DNA of 64,000 nucleotides from Prevotella sp. (GTDB lineage: Bacteria; Bacteroidota; Bacteroidia; Bacteroidales; Bacteroidaceae), in contig JAEEVW010000006.1 in assembly GCA_016291085.1 (NCBI GenBank), positions 45,717-109,716 on the forward strand, given 5' to 3'. The translations under genes were made by a program, and so were the position numbers. The notes under the pieces are model-generated. The model was not told the DNA's origin. It made no database searches and saw only the letters and a list, made by a program, of their open reading frames with translations. Numbering within the stretch: the first letter of the stretch is position 1; each line of letters opens with the position of its first letter. This document shows positions 26,990-35,783 of this stretch, piece by piece.

Positions 26990-29074
26990 TCATTTCTCCA
27001 CGAGGATGCGGGCGTCGACGGCAACGACGTCGTGCTCGTCGGCCAGCAGCGGATTGATGTCCATTTCCTTGATTTCCGTGGCGAAGCGCAGCAGGGTGGA
27101 GAGTCGGACAATGATTTCGGCATATTTCTGTTCGTTGATGCCTGCCTGTCCGCGCGTACCCTTCAAAATCTTGTAGCCGCGCAGCGAACGAATCATGGAG
27201 TATGCCTCACCATACGACAGCGGGGCCAGACCGGAACTGACGTCCTTCAGCACCTCGACGAAGATGCCGCCCAGTCCGCAGAGCACCACATGTCCGAAAC
27301 GCTCCTCGTATTTCGCTCCGATAAACAATTCCGTACCTTTCAGCATCTTCTGCACCATGACGCCTGTGGCACCCTTGATTTTCATCATACGGTCGAATTC
27401 GAGGGCGAGATGTTCGGGTGTGCGGATGTTCAGGGTGACACCGCCCACGTCGCTCTTATGAATGGGGCCTACCACCTTGGCGACCACGGGATAGCCCACG
27501 CGGGTGGCAAAGCCGACCAGTTCGTCCTTGTCGGAAGACACCAGTTCGGGAACCATCGGAATGCCGGCACACTCGAGTATTTCGTGCACGACGTCGGGGG
27601 CCAGATAACTGCTCTTGATGCCTTCAGTATCCATGCGATTCATCTCGTGGAATATGATTTTGTTCAACCTGGGGATGTCAATACCGTAAAGCTGAACCTC
27701 TGGCGGTGCAGGCGCCGGTGTGTTCATAACCTGCGAAAGTGCGGTGGCCAGCGTCACCTCGTCCGAGAAGTTCACATGGCCTTTCTGCAGGAATTCCGCC
27801 ACCTCAGGCCCTGCGGTATGCAGGCTGGGCAGAATAGGGAATATGGGTTTCTTGCACTCCAGAATCTTCTGGTGCAGCGTCTCGTAGGCCTCGTAGAGCG
27901 TGGTAAGGCCCGGCGTGCCGTAGATGACGGCTATGGCGTCGATATCGTCGAACTTCTGCTCGCAGTAGTCGATGGCCAGTCCCAGTTCCTTGGCCGTTCC
28001 TGTGGCCAGGATGTCAATGGGGTTGGCGACAGCAGAACCCGGGAACAGTTGTTCCTTCAGCTCGTCAGCCAGGGGCCCTTCAATCTTGGGCACGTTCAGT
28101 CCGCCTTTCGACAGGGCGTCGGTCAGCATCACGCCAGGTCCGCCGGCATGGGTAACGATGGCGAAGTTACGACCCTTCAGCGGCGGCAGGGTGAAGATAC
28201 ACCCCACGGTGGTCAGTTCCTCGCGCGAGAAACAGCGCACGATGCCCGCCTTGCGGAACAAGGCCTCGACGGCACTGTCGGACGACGCAATGGCTCCTGT
28301 ATGGCTCGATGCCGCACGCGAGCCGCTCTCACTCGATCCCGCCTTGATGGCCGCAATGCGACAGCCCTTGCGAATGAGCGAGCTGGCATGGAACAACAGC
28401 TTGTCGGGGTTCGAGATATTCTCAATGTAGAGCAGTTTCACGGGTGAGTCTTTCTCGGCGTCGAAGTGCTCGTCCATGTATTGCAGCACGTCCTCGATAC
28501 CAATCTGCTTGCCGTTGCCTATCGACCACACGCTATTGAACTGCAGGCCCTTGATGACGGCACTCTCCAGAATGAATACCGCCGTGGCTCCCGACCCCGA
28601 CACAAAGTCGACGCCCTTGGGATTCAGCGACGGAATGGGCTGAGTGAACACGCTGTGGTGATGGCGGTTCAGCAGTCCGATACAGTTCGGACCGATCAAC
28701 GACGCACCATACTGCGCGCAGGTATCCAGGATGCGCTGTTCCAGGACGGCTCCCGCCTTCGTCTCCTCGCCAAAACCGGCAGAGATGATGATAAACGCCT
28801 TTGTACCCTTCTCCTTCGCCAGCAGCTCCACATAGTCCGGGCACATCTTGGCCGCCACCACGAGGATAGCCAGCTCCGTGGGGGGCAGTTCACGGGCATC
28901 GTGGAACGCCTTGATGCCTTGTATTTCGTCCTCTTTGGGATTCACGACACGCAGCGTGCCCTGATAGCCACCCTGCAGAATGTTACGCACGACAGCGCCA
29001 CCGGGCTTGTGTACATTGTTGGAGCCACCGATGACAACGATACTTTTGGGTTCTAGTAATTCGCGATTGATCAT
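26990..29074 (-). CDS. ADP-forming acetate/acyl-CoA synthetase (fused alpha-beta)
   Basis: 694 residues. Domain order: CoA-binding Rossmann domain (MINRELLEPKSIVVIGGSNN), succinyl-CoA-ligase-like domain with the phospho-His in SSHTGAIASSDSAVEAL, then an ATP-grasp domain (PVVAKVVGPIHKSDVGGV; LGGIFVEVLKDVSSG; EMDINPLLADEHDVVAVDAR). The fold recovers ATP from acetyl- or acyl-CoA in fermenters. A related reading is the acyltransferase-less Pat-like protein; no GNAT domain is present. Second gene of the DUF4923-ACD-SpoIIE-membrane protein operon, with gaps of about 20 bp. Confidence 0.88.
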   Translation of the reverse strand: MINRELLEPKSIVVIGGSNNVHKPGGAVVRNILQGGYQGTLRVVNPKEDEIQGIKAFHDARELPPTELAILVVAAKMCPDYVELLAKEKGTKAFIIISAGFGEETKAGAVLEQRILDTCAQYGASLIGPNCIGLLNRHHHSVFTQPIPSLNPKGVDFVSGSGATAVFILESAVIKGLQFNSVWSIGNGKQIGIEDVLQYMDEHFDAEKDSPVKLLYIENISNPDKLLFHASSLIRKGCRIAAIKAGSSESGSRAASSHTGAIASSDSAVEALFRKAGIVRCFSREELTTVGCIFTLPPLKGRNFAIVTHAGGPGVMLTDALSKGGLNVPKIEGPLADELKEQLFPGSAVANPIDILATGTAKELGLAIDYCEQKFDDIDAIAVIYGTPGLTTLYEAYETLHQKILECKKPIFPILPSLHTAGPEVAEFLQKGHVNFSDEVTLATALSQVMNTPAPAPPEVQLYGIDIPRLNKIIFHEMNRMDTEGIKSSYLAPDVVHEILECAGIPMVPELVSSDKDELVGFATRVGYPVVAKVVGPIHKSDVGGVTLNIRTPEHLALEFDRMMKIKGATGVMVQKMLKGTELFIGAKYEERFGHVVLCGLGGIFVEVLKDVSSGLAPLSYGEAYSMIRSLRGYKILKGTRGQAGINEQKYAEIIVRLSTLLRFATEIKEMDINPLLADEHDVVAVDARILVEK

Positions 29075-29095
29075 AGCATAAGTCTGTGAGCATTC

Positions 29096-29707
29096 TTATT
29101 TCGTAAGCTCAAAGCCTACACGGGCGCCGTTGGTACTCTTGGCGAGCTTACTGACTGCCTGAACAGCAGCAGCATTGCTGACCTTACCTTCTTTCTGAAG
29201 GAGGTTGACCATCTGTGTGGCATCAAACATCAGACCCATTCCCCGCTGTGTCTTGATGACGTTGCCCTTCAGGGTCTCAGTAGCCGTCTTGAGCGATATG
29301 GCGCCGTTCTGGGCATTATAAACATACGTTCCGCTGAATGGGATGCCATTCACCTTAGCCGAGAACTTGTTACCGTCAAGGAACGTGAAAGAAGTGTTGC
29401 TGCTATTGATACCAATGCTGTTGTAGCTGCTTGCCAGCGACGAGTTCATGTTGGCAACAGCAGCAGTACCTCCGGCATTTGTCAGGGCCTGCTGGGTAGT
29501 AAAGGCAGTACTTGGAGCAGTGTAGTTCCAACTGCCGAGAATGCCCGACTGACCGCCGAACAGCACATTACTTAACACAGCGCCAAGCACACTGCCCAGC
29601 ACATCGGACGACGAAGTGGGGGGCGACGTAGTTCCCATACCTGCGGTCATGCAACTCGACAACATCAGTGTCATGGCTGCGAATAGAGACAAAACAGTTT
29701 TCTTCAT
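29096..29707 (-). CDS. DUF4923-like lipoprotein
   Basis: 203 residues. Lipoprotein signal with lipobox LSSC (Cys19), a Ser/Gly/Leu-rich stretch (DVLGSVLGAVLSNVLFGG), then a beta-rich domain starting at ILGSWNYTAPSTAF and containing FTFLDGNKFSAKVNGIPFSG. This matches my memory of the Bacteroidota DUF4923 family. The function is unknown. First gene of the operon, with a promoter at 29744-29773. Confidence 0.75.
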   Translation of the reverse strand: MKKTVLSLFAAMTLMLSSCMTAGMGTTSPPTSSSDVLGSVLGAVLSNVLFGGQSGILGSWNYTAPSTAFTTQQALTNAGGTAAVANMNSSLASSYNSIGINSSNTSFTFLDGNKFSAKVNGIPFSGTYVYNAQNGAISLKTATETLKGNVIKTQRGMGLMFDATQMVNLLQKEGKVSNAAAVQAVSKLAKSTNGARVGFELTK

Positions 29708-29743
29708 AATGTTATATATTTAATAGGTAATTATTTATCGATA

Positions 29744-29773
29744 CAAAGGTACGAAAAGCGTTATAAACAGCAA
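29744..29773 (-). promoter_or_regulatory. Putative promoter of the DUF4923 operon
   Basis: Minus strand: TTG (29773-29771), N19, TACCTTTG (29751-29744), 37 bp before the ATG. Confidence 0.6.
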
Positions 29774-29863
29774 GTAAGTTTTTCTCATACGAACAACCGC
29801 CTTAGGTTTCATGCTGCAAAAGTACTAATAATCGAGCGAAATGCAAAATTAATGGCAATTTAT

Positions 29864-29894
29864 TTTGTGCTTCTATTAATTTTTCTTAATTTTG
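29864..29894 (+). promoter_or_regulatory. Putative promoter of the broken S8 protease
   Basis: TTTG (29864-29867), N19, TAATTTTG (29887-29894). It places the start of translation at 29921 or 29924, not at the ATG at 29852. Confidence 0.6.
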
Positions 29895-29920
29895 CCACAG
29901 CTAAAACTAAAATTATAATT

Positions 29921-31448
29921 ATGATGAGAAAACTAATAACACTAAGTACAATGAAGTCTGCTATGCGGTTGGCGGTGACGGTTGTCATGCTGACAGCATC
30001 CGTCATGACGATGTGGGGCCAGGAGATGAACAAGAAATTCTCCATGACCACGAAGATGTTCGTAAACGAACTGCAAGCACAGCAGCAGGCAGCCGGCACG
30101 CACCGTGCCTCCGTCAGGCGCCTGCCAGACGGCCGTGAGCAGCCCACCCCCGTCGATTGATAGCCAGCCCCGACACCATCGGCGGCGTGGCATATATCTC
30201 GTGTTTCATCCAACTGAGCAACCCGAGCGACCTAAGCGCCGTACGCGCCCTGGGTGTCAGGGTTCAGGAGACCTTCGACGGTCTGGACTTCATCACCGCC
30301 AGTGTGCCTGTCCATCAGTTGAATGCCTTGGCTGACGTGGAGAATGTAACGAAGATCAAAGTGGCTCAGCTGATAGAGTTCGCAGTTTAACGGCTGTTCA
30401 GCATAGGCGTCGGACTGTTCTGGACAAGAATACTGGTGCCGTGCTCATGAGCGAACCGATTACAGAGAGCAAGACCTTCGATAATATCAGCGTTACCGCA
30501 GGCGAAACGACGACGACCTATTACAATGGCCAGCTGAAGGTAAACATTGATATTGAAGACGGTGACTACTTTGTTACCTTGGAAGCAGCCGACACTCTCA
30601 AGACAACAGAAAAGGATGCCTACACGCTGGCACTCAGAGTCTATCCTGCCGACGCAGAAGCAACGGCCAGAATCAATATGTGGTCCTACGGCTCAATTTA
30701 CTTTACCAACATACTCACCACCGAAGGCATTACCTGGACCAACGGTACCGACGATATGTGCGTGAGCAACGAGACCACCATCCCCGATGTCATCTCGGTG
30801 GGAGCCTACGTGACAAAGCCCAGCTGGAAGAATTATGACAATAAAACCTATAGTTTTAAATCATATATAATGGACGATATCGCCACCTTCTCCAGCTATG
30901 CCACTGCCGAAATGAGTCCCTTGGGGGTGGCCTATCCCTGGATTACAGCACCCGGCGCCGTAGTTGTGGCAGGTGTGAACCATTTTCACACCACCGACGT
31001 GGATAAGTATAGTTATTACGGGGCGATTGAATTAGTGGTCAACGATGCCGACAATCCCTACGCCACGATGCAAGGCACATCGATGGCTACCCCCGTGGCA
31101 GCCGGTATCGTGGCCCTGTGGCTGCAGGCTGCCAGTGAGCAGGGTAAGACGCTGACCGTTAGCCAAGTGAAGGAGATTATGCGCGCCACGGCCATTAACG
31201 ACGAATACACCACGACAGGTCCCAACGCCTCGCACTTCGGCAACGGTAAGATTGATGCCCTGGCAGGTCTCCATGCCATCCTCGAAATGGGCGGCGAGGC
31301 CACTTCGTTAAGTGAAGAGTTAAAAGTGCAGCGTGAAGAATCTGCCAGCGCCATAGAGTGGTACACGCTGAGCGGCACGCGTCTGAACGCCCAGCCCACC
31401 AAACCCGGACTGTACATCAACAGCAGACATCAGGTCGTGATTAAGTAA
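29921..31448 (+). pseudogene. Broken S8 (subtilisin-like) secreted protease
   Basis: Three pieces in three frames. Piece 1 (29921-30160): signal peptide and propeptide start, stopping at TGA. Piece 2 (about 30139-30390): propeptide (ASPDTIGGVAYISCFIQLSN... VENVTKIKVAQL). Piece 3 (about 30411-31448): C-terminal half of the catalytic domain with the Ser motif NPYATMQGTSMATPVAAG. The segment that should carry the catalytic Asp and His is absent between pieces 2 and 3, so it has an internal deletion as well as frameshifts and cannot be active. Piece 3 ends in the C-terminal tail shared by other secreted proteins here (WYTLSGTRL... GLYINSRHQVVIK). Confidence 0.88.
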
Positions 31449-31473
31449 ATGAAGAACAGAGATTGCAAAAATA

Positions 31474-31505
31474 ACAGGAGGCCTGGGTAATCGGGCCTCC
31501 TGTTA
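31474..31505. terminator. Strong 11-bp hairpin after the S8 pseudogene
   Basis: AACAGGAGGCC, loop, GGCCTCCTGTT. On the plus strand no T tract follows; on the minus strand ATTTTT follows, so it could stop transcription from either side. Confidence 0.65.
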
Positions 31506-31673
31506 TGGACAAACCACCAGTCCGCGTCGCCGGGAAGTGGTTATTGTCACTGTATGGGACATGCGCATGAGTCCTGAACGTTTGGTTAAGGAATTCTTAT
31601 AAGTTTTTATTTCCGAGATGCATCTTACCTTCGACGAAGTCAAAGTTACGAATAAGCGAGCACAATACAACAC

Positions 31674-32075
31674 TCAGCCACCGTGTGAAAGGCGTAAGCC
31701 TTGCACCGCCACATTGGTGGTATGACTGATGGCACAGATGGTTTCAGCCAGGCGGTTTAGGTAATGAAAACGCTCGTAGTCGCTGGCGAAGGTGGGCATA
31801 TCCTCGGGCCACGGCGCCAGAATGAGCAGCGAACCATGGGCACAGGATTCGAAACGGCTGCGCTCGGGTTTCCAATAACGGCCGATGGGCTCTACCTGTA
31901 CGTGAATCATTCGTAATCGTTGTTCCAACGCCATCTTTTTGATACGCTTCTCGCATTCCGAGATGCCTGGGGTGACCAGCACGTCGCCGCTGTTGGCGGC
32001 AGAGGTCAGTCGTTGTTTCTCTGCCCTCCAGAAATAGGTGTTTAGTCGTGCCCAAACATGCGCCGTGTCTGACAA
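31674..32075 (-). pseudogene. N-terminally truncated ORF, unrecognised conserved-looking protein
   Basis: About 133 codons with no ATG; the first possible start is TTG at 32075 and an in-frame stop lies just upstream. The peptide looks like the C-terminal part of a larger protein: SGDVLVTPGISECEKRIKK, then VQVEPIGRYWKPERSRFESC, then GSLLILAPWPEDM and RFHYLNRLAETICAI. I recall similar C-terminal segments in Bacteroidota hypothetical proteins but cannot name a family. A good minus-strand promoter remains at 32107-32137. Probably a 5'-deleted gene. Confidence 0.5.
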
Positions 32076-32106
32076 CTTTCGCCCATATATTCACACTTCA
32101 TCTTCG

Positions 32107-32137
32107 CAAAGATAGATATTAATTTCCAAACAGCAAA
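32107..32137 (-). promoter_or_regulatory. Putative minus-strand promoter
   Basis: TTTG (32137-32134), N19, TATCTTTG (32114-32107), reading into the truncated ORF. Confidence 0.55.
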
Positions 32138-32154
32138 GAAAACTATCCTAAAAC

Positions 32155-32185
32155 TTGCATGTCTCGATATTTTTACGTATCTTTG
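32155..32185 (+). promoter_or_regulatory. Putative promoter of the AT-rich ORF
   Basis: TTG (32155-32157), N20, TATCTTTG (32178-32185), 60 bp before the ATG at 32246. Confidence 0.6.
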
Positions 32186-32245
32186 TACTCAACAAAATAA
32201 GACAAGCAAATTTTGCTAAATACAAATTATTATACCAATAAGATC

Positions 32246-32794
32246 ATGAAAGAAGAAACGAATGGAATTAATTGGAAAGATGCCTTCAAGGATGAAGGTT
32301 TTCTGTATGAACTAAGAAAGTTCATTAATCAATACATGGAGGATAACGAAGTGTCTGAAAAAGAGATTGAAGAAATGATCAATGATATTTTCAAATACGA
32401 CGAAAAGTCAGAAGGCCTTATAGTAAACACAGGAGCTGTCAAAGCCAAAGGAGCGGAATTGGAAACCAGTAGTGATGACAACGACGAACAGCTGACAGAA
32501 GACGACTGCAAAAATGAAGCTCAGAAAATAAGAATGTCGTTGCTGCTATCACTGATGAAAGCCAACGGACTAAAGATAAATGAGAACAACAGAAACACGT
32601 CTGGCAAAACCGGTTTGCACGGGAATAAAAAATTGGCTGCCGCAATTATGAGTATAATCACAGAAATTCCTATTCAAACATGCCAGAACTTCATTACAGA
32701 CCCGTACATTAGTAGTAAGACCCCTGACGACCACATCACTAAAATTAATAGTCAACTGATAAAAATCGGATTGGAAATCAGGCTAAAAAAGTGA
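32246..32794 (+). CDS. AT-rich hypothetical protein with acidic middle and helical C terminus
   Basis: 182 residues from the ATG at 32246 (MKEETNGINWKDAF); an in-frame ATG at 32213 is possible. The N-terminal half is acidic and helical (YMEDNEVSEKEIEEMINDIF). The middle is Asp/Glu-rich. The C-terminal ~60 residues (NKKLAAAIMSIITEIPIQTC... KINSQLIKIGLEIRLKK) resemble a short helical domain I recall at the ends of other small Bacteroidota proteins. Codon use is far more AT-rich than in neighbouring genes, suggesting transfer. It has its own promoter and terminator. Function unknown. Confidence 0.65.
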   Translation: MKEETNGINWKDAFKDEGFLYELRKFINQYMEDNEVSEKEIEEMINDIFKYDEKSEGLIVNTGAVKAKGAELETSSDDNDEQLTEDDCKNEAQKIRMSLLLSLMKANGLKINENNRNTSGKTGLHGNKKLAAAIMSIITEIPIQTCQNFITDPYISSKTPDDHITKINSQLIKIGLEIRLKK

Positions 32795-32821
32795 TTTTTT
32801 AAGAAAACTACTTAGTACAGG

Positions 32822-32855
32822 AAAATACTAACCTACCTCCAAGTTAGTATTTTTC
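32822..32855 (+). terminator. Terminator of the AT-rich ORF
   Basis: AAAATACTAAC, loop of 10 nt, GTTAGTATTTT then TCTT. Eleven-bp perfect stem, 28 bp after the stop. Confidence 0.8.
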
Positions 32856-32886
32856 TTACCTCGACACGACCATAGAAAAAAAGCCG

Positions 32887-32894
32887 TACTTTTG
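32887..32894 (+). promoter_or_regulatory. Putative -7 element upstream of the mosaic protein gene
   Basis: TACTTTTG fits TAnnTTTG; no clear -33 box. It leaves a leader of about 150 nt that contains the 11-bp repeats. Confidence 0.45.
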
Positions 32895-32944
32895 CAGCGT
32901 CGATGATAGCCAGAAACGAGGCAGACGAACCTCAAGAGTAATTA

Positions 32945-32977
32945 AAGGTTAATTCAAGGTTAATTCAAGGTTACTTC
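32945..32977 (+). repeat. Tandem 11-bp repeat (AAGGTTAATTC x3)
   Basis: AAGGTTAATTC, AAGGTTAATTC, AAGGTTACTTC, then a partial AAGGTCTAG, in the leader of the mosaic protein gene. Confidence 0.9.
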
Positions 32978-33050
32978 AAGGTCTAGAAACTATCATAAAG
33001 GTATGTTTAACTGCTGAGTAAGTGCTTAAAAAACATCGCTTATTACAATT

Positions 33051-34298
33051 ATGGCAAAATCTGCCAATTATTTCGGTCTGCGTCAAGGCAGCACCAAGTC
33101 ACTCACTTTCAGTATAGTTGACGGAAGTCAAATCACGAAAGATCGTGTTTTGGCTCCCAAGAATCCTCGCACACCGGCTCAGATGACTCAGCGTTGTATG
33201 GTAGGAACTATCGGTACAGCCTATGGAGCCATGAAGTCGGTTTGTAATCACTCTTTTGAGGACGTTACTGCAGGCATGCAGTGCATGCGTACTTTTATGT
33301 CAGAGAATCTAAAGCAGCTACGCATCTGCAAGGAGTATGAGAATGGTTTCTTTGGCTTTAGCAAGTACAAAGACTCCGGTCTTGTGCCCGGTAGTTACAT
33401 CATTTCTAAAGGTTCGCTCCCAGACTCATGTCCTGAAGCAGACATTCTGAGTGTCGATGCAGCGAACAAACAGATTTCCATTGATGTAGCAGCAGGTAAC
33501 AGCATTGCAGACATTACAGACTCCATGGGATGTAAAAACTTCAAGGACACGTGTACCATTGCCATCATGTATCCAAAGGGAAATGGCAGCTATGGTTTCG
33601 GAGCAGTGCGCTTCACCTACAAACAAGGCGAAACCGTCCTGGAATCATTTGACATTGACGTCTTTGGAGATGTTAATGATGCAACAGCTGCTTTCGGTAC
33701 CTCTGGATTGTCGCTCAACGTTCACATGAAGCCTGAGCTTGCTGGGGATGCGACTACCGAAAACACGTATATGGTAGCTATTGCTTCACGTCAGGTAAAT
33801 GGCAACTGGCATCGCAGCAATGCACAGTTTGATGTACAGAATGCCACCCCAACTTATGCTCAAGCCATTGCGACCTATCCTGTCGGTATGGAACGTATCC
33901 TCAATGGTAGTTCCACAACCAGCTATACGGATGGTGGTTCCAATAATGGCGGCACGAATTCCAATGGTAGTGGCGGTTCTGGTAATGGTGGCAACAACGG
34001 TGGTAGCGGGTCGATCACCACTGGCGTAGCGGCTCCGAGCATCAATGGTAACGCGGCATTCACCACGTCGACGCAGGTGACCATGAGCGGTCCTGACGGC
34101 GCTGAGATTCGCTACACATCGGACGGGTCTACGCCCACGGCCAGCAGCACGCTGTATACCGAGGCCATCACCGTGAGCTCGTCGGTAACCCTGAAGGCCA
34201 TCGCCATCAAGGACGGTCAGAGCAGCCAGGTGACCACGAAGCAGTTCGTGAAGAGCGACGGTGGTGCCGACGACCCGAGCGGCTTCGAAGGAGCGTAG
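33051..34298 (+). CDS. Mosaic Bacteroidota protein with C-terminal chitobiase-like (CHB_HEX) domain
   Basis: 415 residues with three visible parts. The N-terminal ~280 residues start MAKSANYFGLRQGSTKSLTF and contain KNPRTPAQMTQR, a region shared with the repetitive Bacteroidota proteins related to DUF6266 (recalled, not searched). Next is a Gly/Asn/Ser linker (about 285-325). The C-terminal domain, ATMSGPDGAEIRYTSDGSTPT-like, fits the CHB_HEX_C_1 fold found in surface and carbohydrate-linked proteins. No signal peptide is seen. The nucleotide style changes at about 34020: AT-leaning before, GC-rich after, which suggests domain shuffling. Confidence 0.65.
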   Translation: MAKSANYFGLRQGSTKSLTFSIVDGSQITKDRVLAPKNPRTPAQMTQRCMVGTIGTAYGAMKSVCNHSFEDVTAGMQCMRTFMSENLKQLRICKEYENGFFGFSKYKDSGLVPGSYIISKGSLPDSCPEADILSVDAANKQISIDVAAGNSIADITDSMGCKNFKDTCTIAIMYPKGNGSYGFGAVRFTYKQGETVLESFDIDVFGDVNDATAAFGTSGLSLNVHMKPELAGDATTENTYMVAIASRQVNGNWHRSNAQFDVQNATPTYAQAIATYPVGMERILNGSSTTSYTDGGSNNGGTNSNGSGGSGNGGNNGGSGSITTGVAAPSINGNAAFTTSTQVTMSGPDGAEIRYTSDGSTPTASSTLYTEAITVSSSVTLKAIAIKDGQSSQVTTKQFVKSDGGADDPSGFEGA

Positions 34299-34322
34299 TC
34301 TAAGAATGAAAAAATGAAAAAA

Positions 34323-34357
34323 AATCGGACTGACTACAGGGTTAGTCCGGTTTTTTT
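34323..34357 (+). terminator. Terminator of the mosaic protein gene
   Basis: AATCGGACTGAC, loop, GTTAGTCCGGTT, then TTTTT. Twelve-bp stem with wobble pairs. Confidence 0.85.
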
Positions 34358-34359
34358 CG

Positions 34360-34367
34360 TATTTTTG
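34360..34367 (+). promoter_or_regulatory. -7 element almost touching the MATE start codon
   Basis: TATTTTTG fits TAnnTTTG and ends 8 bp before the ATG at 34376, so the transcript would be nearly leaderless. The -33 position falls inside the upstream terminator stem. Confidence 0.5.
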
Positions 34368-34375
34368 CAAAGGAA

Positions 34376-35659
34376 ATGAATCAGAGAGACAAACAGATTC
34401 TGAAAATCGCGCTGCCGGCCATTGTGACGAACATCACCGTTCCGCTGCTGGGACTGGTGGACACGGCCATCGTGGGCCACATGGGCAACGCCACATACAT
34501 CGGAGCCATTGCCGTGGGGTCGATGGTGTTCAACCTAGTGTACTGGGTGTTCGGTTTCCTGCGCATGGGAACCAGCGGACTGACGGCACAGGCCCGCGGA
34601 CGGCGCGACCTGCAGGAGATGCGCTCGCTGCTGGTGCGTTCGCAGACGGTGGCGATGACCATTGCCCTACTGATTCTGCTGTTGCAAGTGCCGTTGCGCG
34701 ACGTGATGCTATGGCTGATCGGTCCCACAGACGATGTGCGCCCGCTGGCGGTGACCTATTATCATATCGTGGTGTGGGGAGCTCCCGCCATGCTGGGACT
34801 GTATGGGCTGAGCGGGTGGTTCATCGGCATGCAGAACACGCGACTGCCAATGGTAATCAGCATCTCGCAGAACGTGGTGAACATCGTGGCATCGCTGGCG
34901 TTGGTCTACGGGCTGGGCATGAAGGTGGAAGGCGTGGCGCTGGGAACCGTCGTGGCTCAGTATGCGGGGCTGCTGATGGCAATGGCGATGCTGGTGAGGT
35001 ATTACCGCAGGTATATAACCATCAGACTATGCTCGCTGAAGGAGTTCATCCCCTTTCTGCGCGTGAATAGCGACATTTTTTTGCGGACGCTGTGTCTGGT
35101 GGCGGTGAACCTGTACTTCACGTCGGCAGGAGCCCGGCAGGGCGCTACCATCCTGGCAGTCAACGCATTGCTGTTGCAGCTATACCTGTTATTCTCGTAC
35201 ATCATGGACGGTTTTGCCTATGCCGGCGAGGCATTGTGCGGCCGATTCTGGGGAGCCCGCGACAACAAGGCCTTCCGCGAAGTGGTGGGCAGGCTGTTTA
35301 TGTGGGGAGCAGGTATGACGGTGCTGTTTACGACGCTGTACGTCGTGGGCGGAATGCCCTTCCTGCGACTGCTGACCGACGAAGAGACGGTGGTGCAGGC
35401 CGCCCGTGAATATGTGTGGTGGGCGTGGCTGATTCCCGTGGCCGGTGTGGCGGCTTTCGTGTGGGACGGCATCTTCATCGGCATTACCCAGACGCGCGGC
35501 ATGCTGGTGTCGGCAGCGGTGGCCAGTGTGGTGTTTCTGGCTGGCGTCGTGTGGCTGATGCCGGTCATGGGCAACCACGGATTGTGGCTATCGATGTTGC
35601 TGTATCTGGCCGTTCGCGGCATCGTGCAGAGCGTTATATTTAGAAGTGATAAACGATAA
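34376..35659 (+). CDS. MATE family efflux transporter
   Basis: 427 residues with about 12 membrane segments in the two-bundle MATE layout. Family signatures: LPAIVTNITVPLLGLVDTAI, GFLRMGTSGLTAQARGRRD (helix 2-3) and a second half starting near SYIMDGFAYAGEALCG. Closest to the DinF-like branch, which exports drugs or other organic molecules in exchange for Na+ or H+. The last codons and the stop (FRSDKR*) lie in the heptamer array beginning at 35644, so the original C terminus may have been altered. Confidence 0.92.
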   Translation: MNQRDKQILKIALPAIVTNITVPLLGLVDTAIVGHMGNATYIGAIAVGSMVFNLVYWVFGFLRMGTSGLTAQARGRRDLQEMRSLLVRSQTVAMTIALLILLLQVPLRDVMLWLIGPTDDVRPLAVTYYHIVVWGAPAMLGLYGLSGWFIGMQNTRLPMVISISQNVVNIVASLALVYGLGMKVEGVALGTVVAQYAGLLMAMAMLVRYYRRYITIRLCSLKEFIPFLRVNSDIFLRTLCLVAVNLYFTSAGARQGATILAVNALLLQLYLLFSYIMDGFAYAGEALCGRFWGARDNKAFREVVGRLFMWGAGMTVLFTTLYVVGGMPFLRLLTDEETVVQAAREYVWWAWLIPVAGVAAFVWDGIFIGITQTRGMLVSAAVASVVFLAGVVWLMPVMGNHGLWLSMLLYLAVRGIVQSVIFRSDKR

Positions 35660-35713
35660 GTGATAAGTGATAAGTGAGAAGTGATAAGTGATAAACGATA
35701 AGTGATAAACGAT
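35644..35713 (+). repeat. Heptamer array (AAGTGAT/AAACGAT x10) over the MATE stop codon
   Basis: Ten consecutive 7-bp units, AAGTGAT with AAACGAT and AAGTGAG variants. It encodes the last MATE residues, supplies the TAA stop (35657-35659), and ends 17 bp upstream of the -33 box of the next gene. Confidence 0.95.
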
Positions 35714-35730
35714 AATAAATCTTAATTTAT

Positions 35731-35761
35731 TTTGCATTTCGCTCAGTTTACACTACCTTTG
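35731..35761 (+). promoter_or_regulatory. Putative promoter of the alpha-2-macroglobulin gene
   Basis: TTTG (35731-35734), N19, TACCTTTG (35754-35761), 22 bp before the ATG. Confidence 0.7.
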
Positions 35762-35783
35762 TCCCATATTAATTATCGCGTGT

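Noticed and set aside
29852..29920. Upstream ATG (29852) as the S8 protease start
   Set aside because: It overlaps the promoter elements at 29864-29894; the signal peptide begins at 29921/29924.
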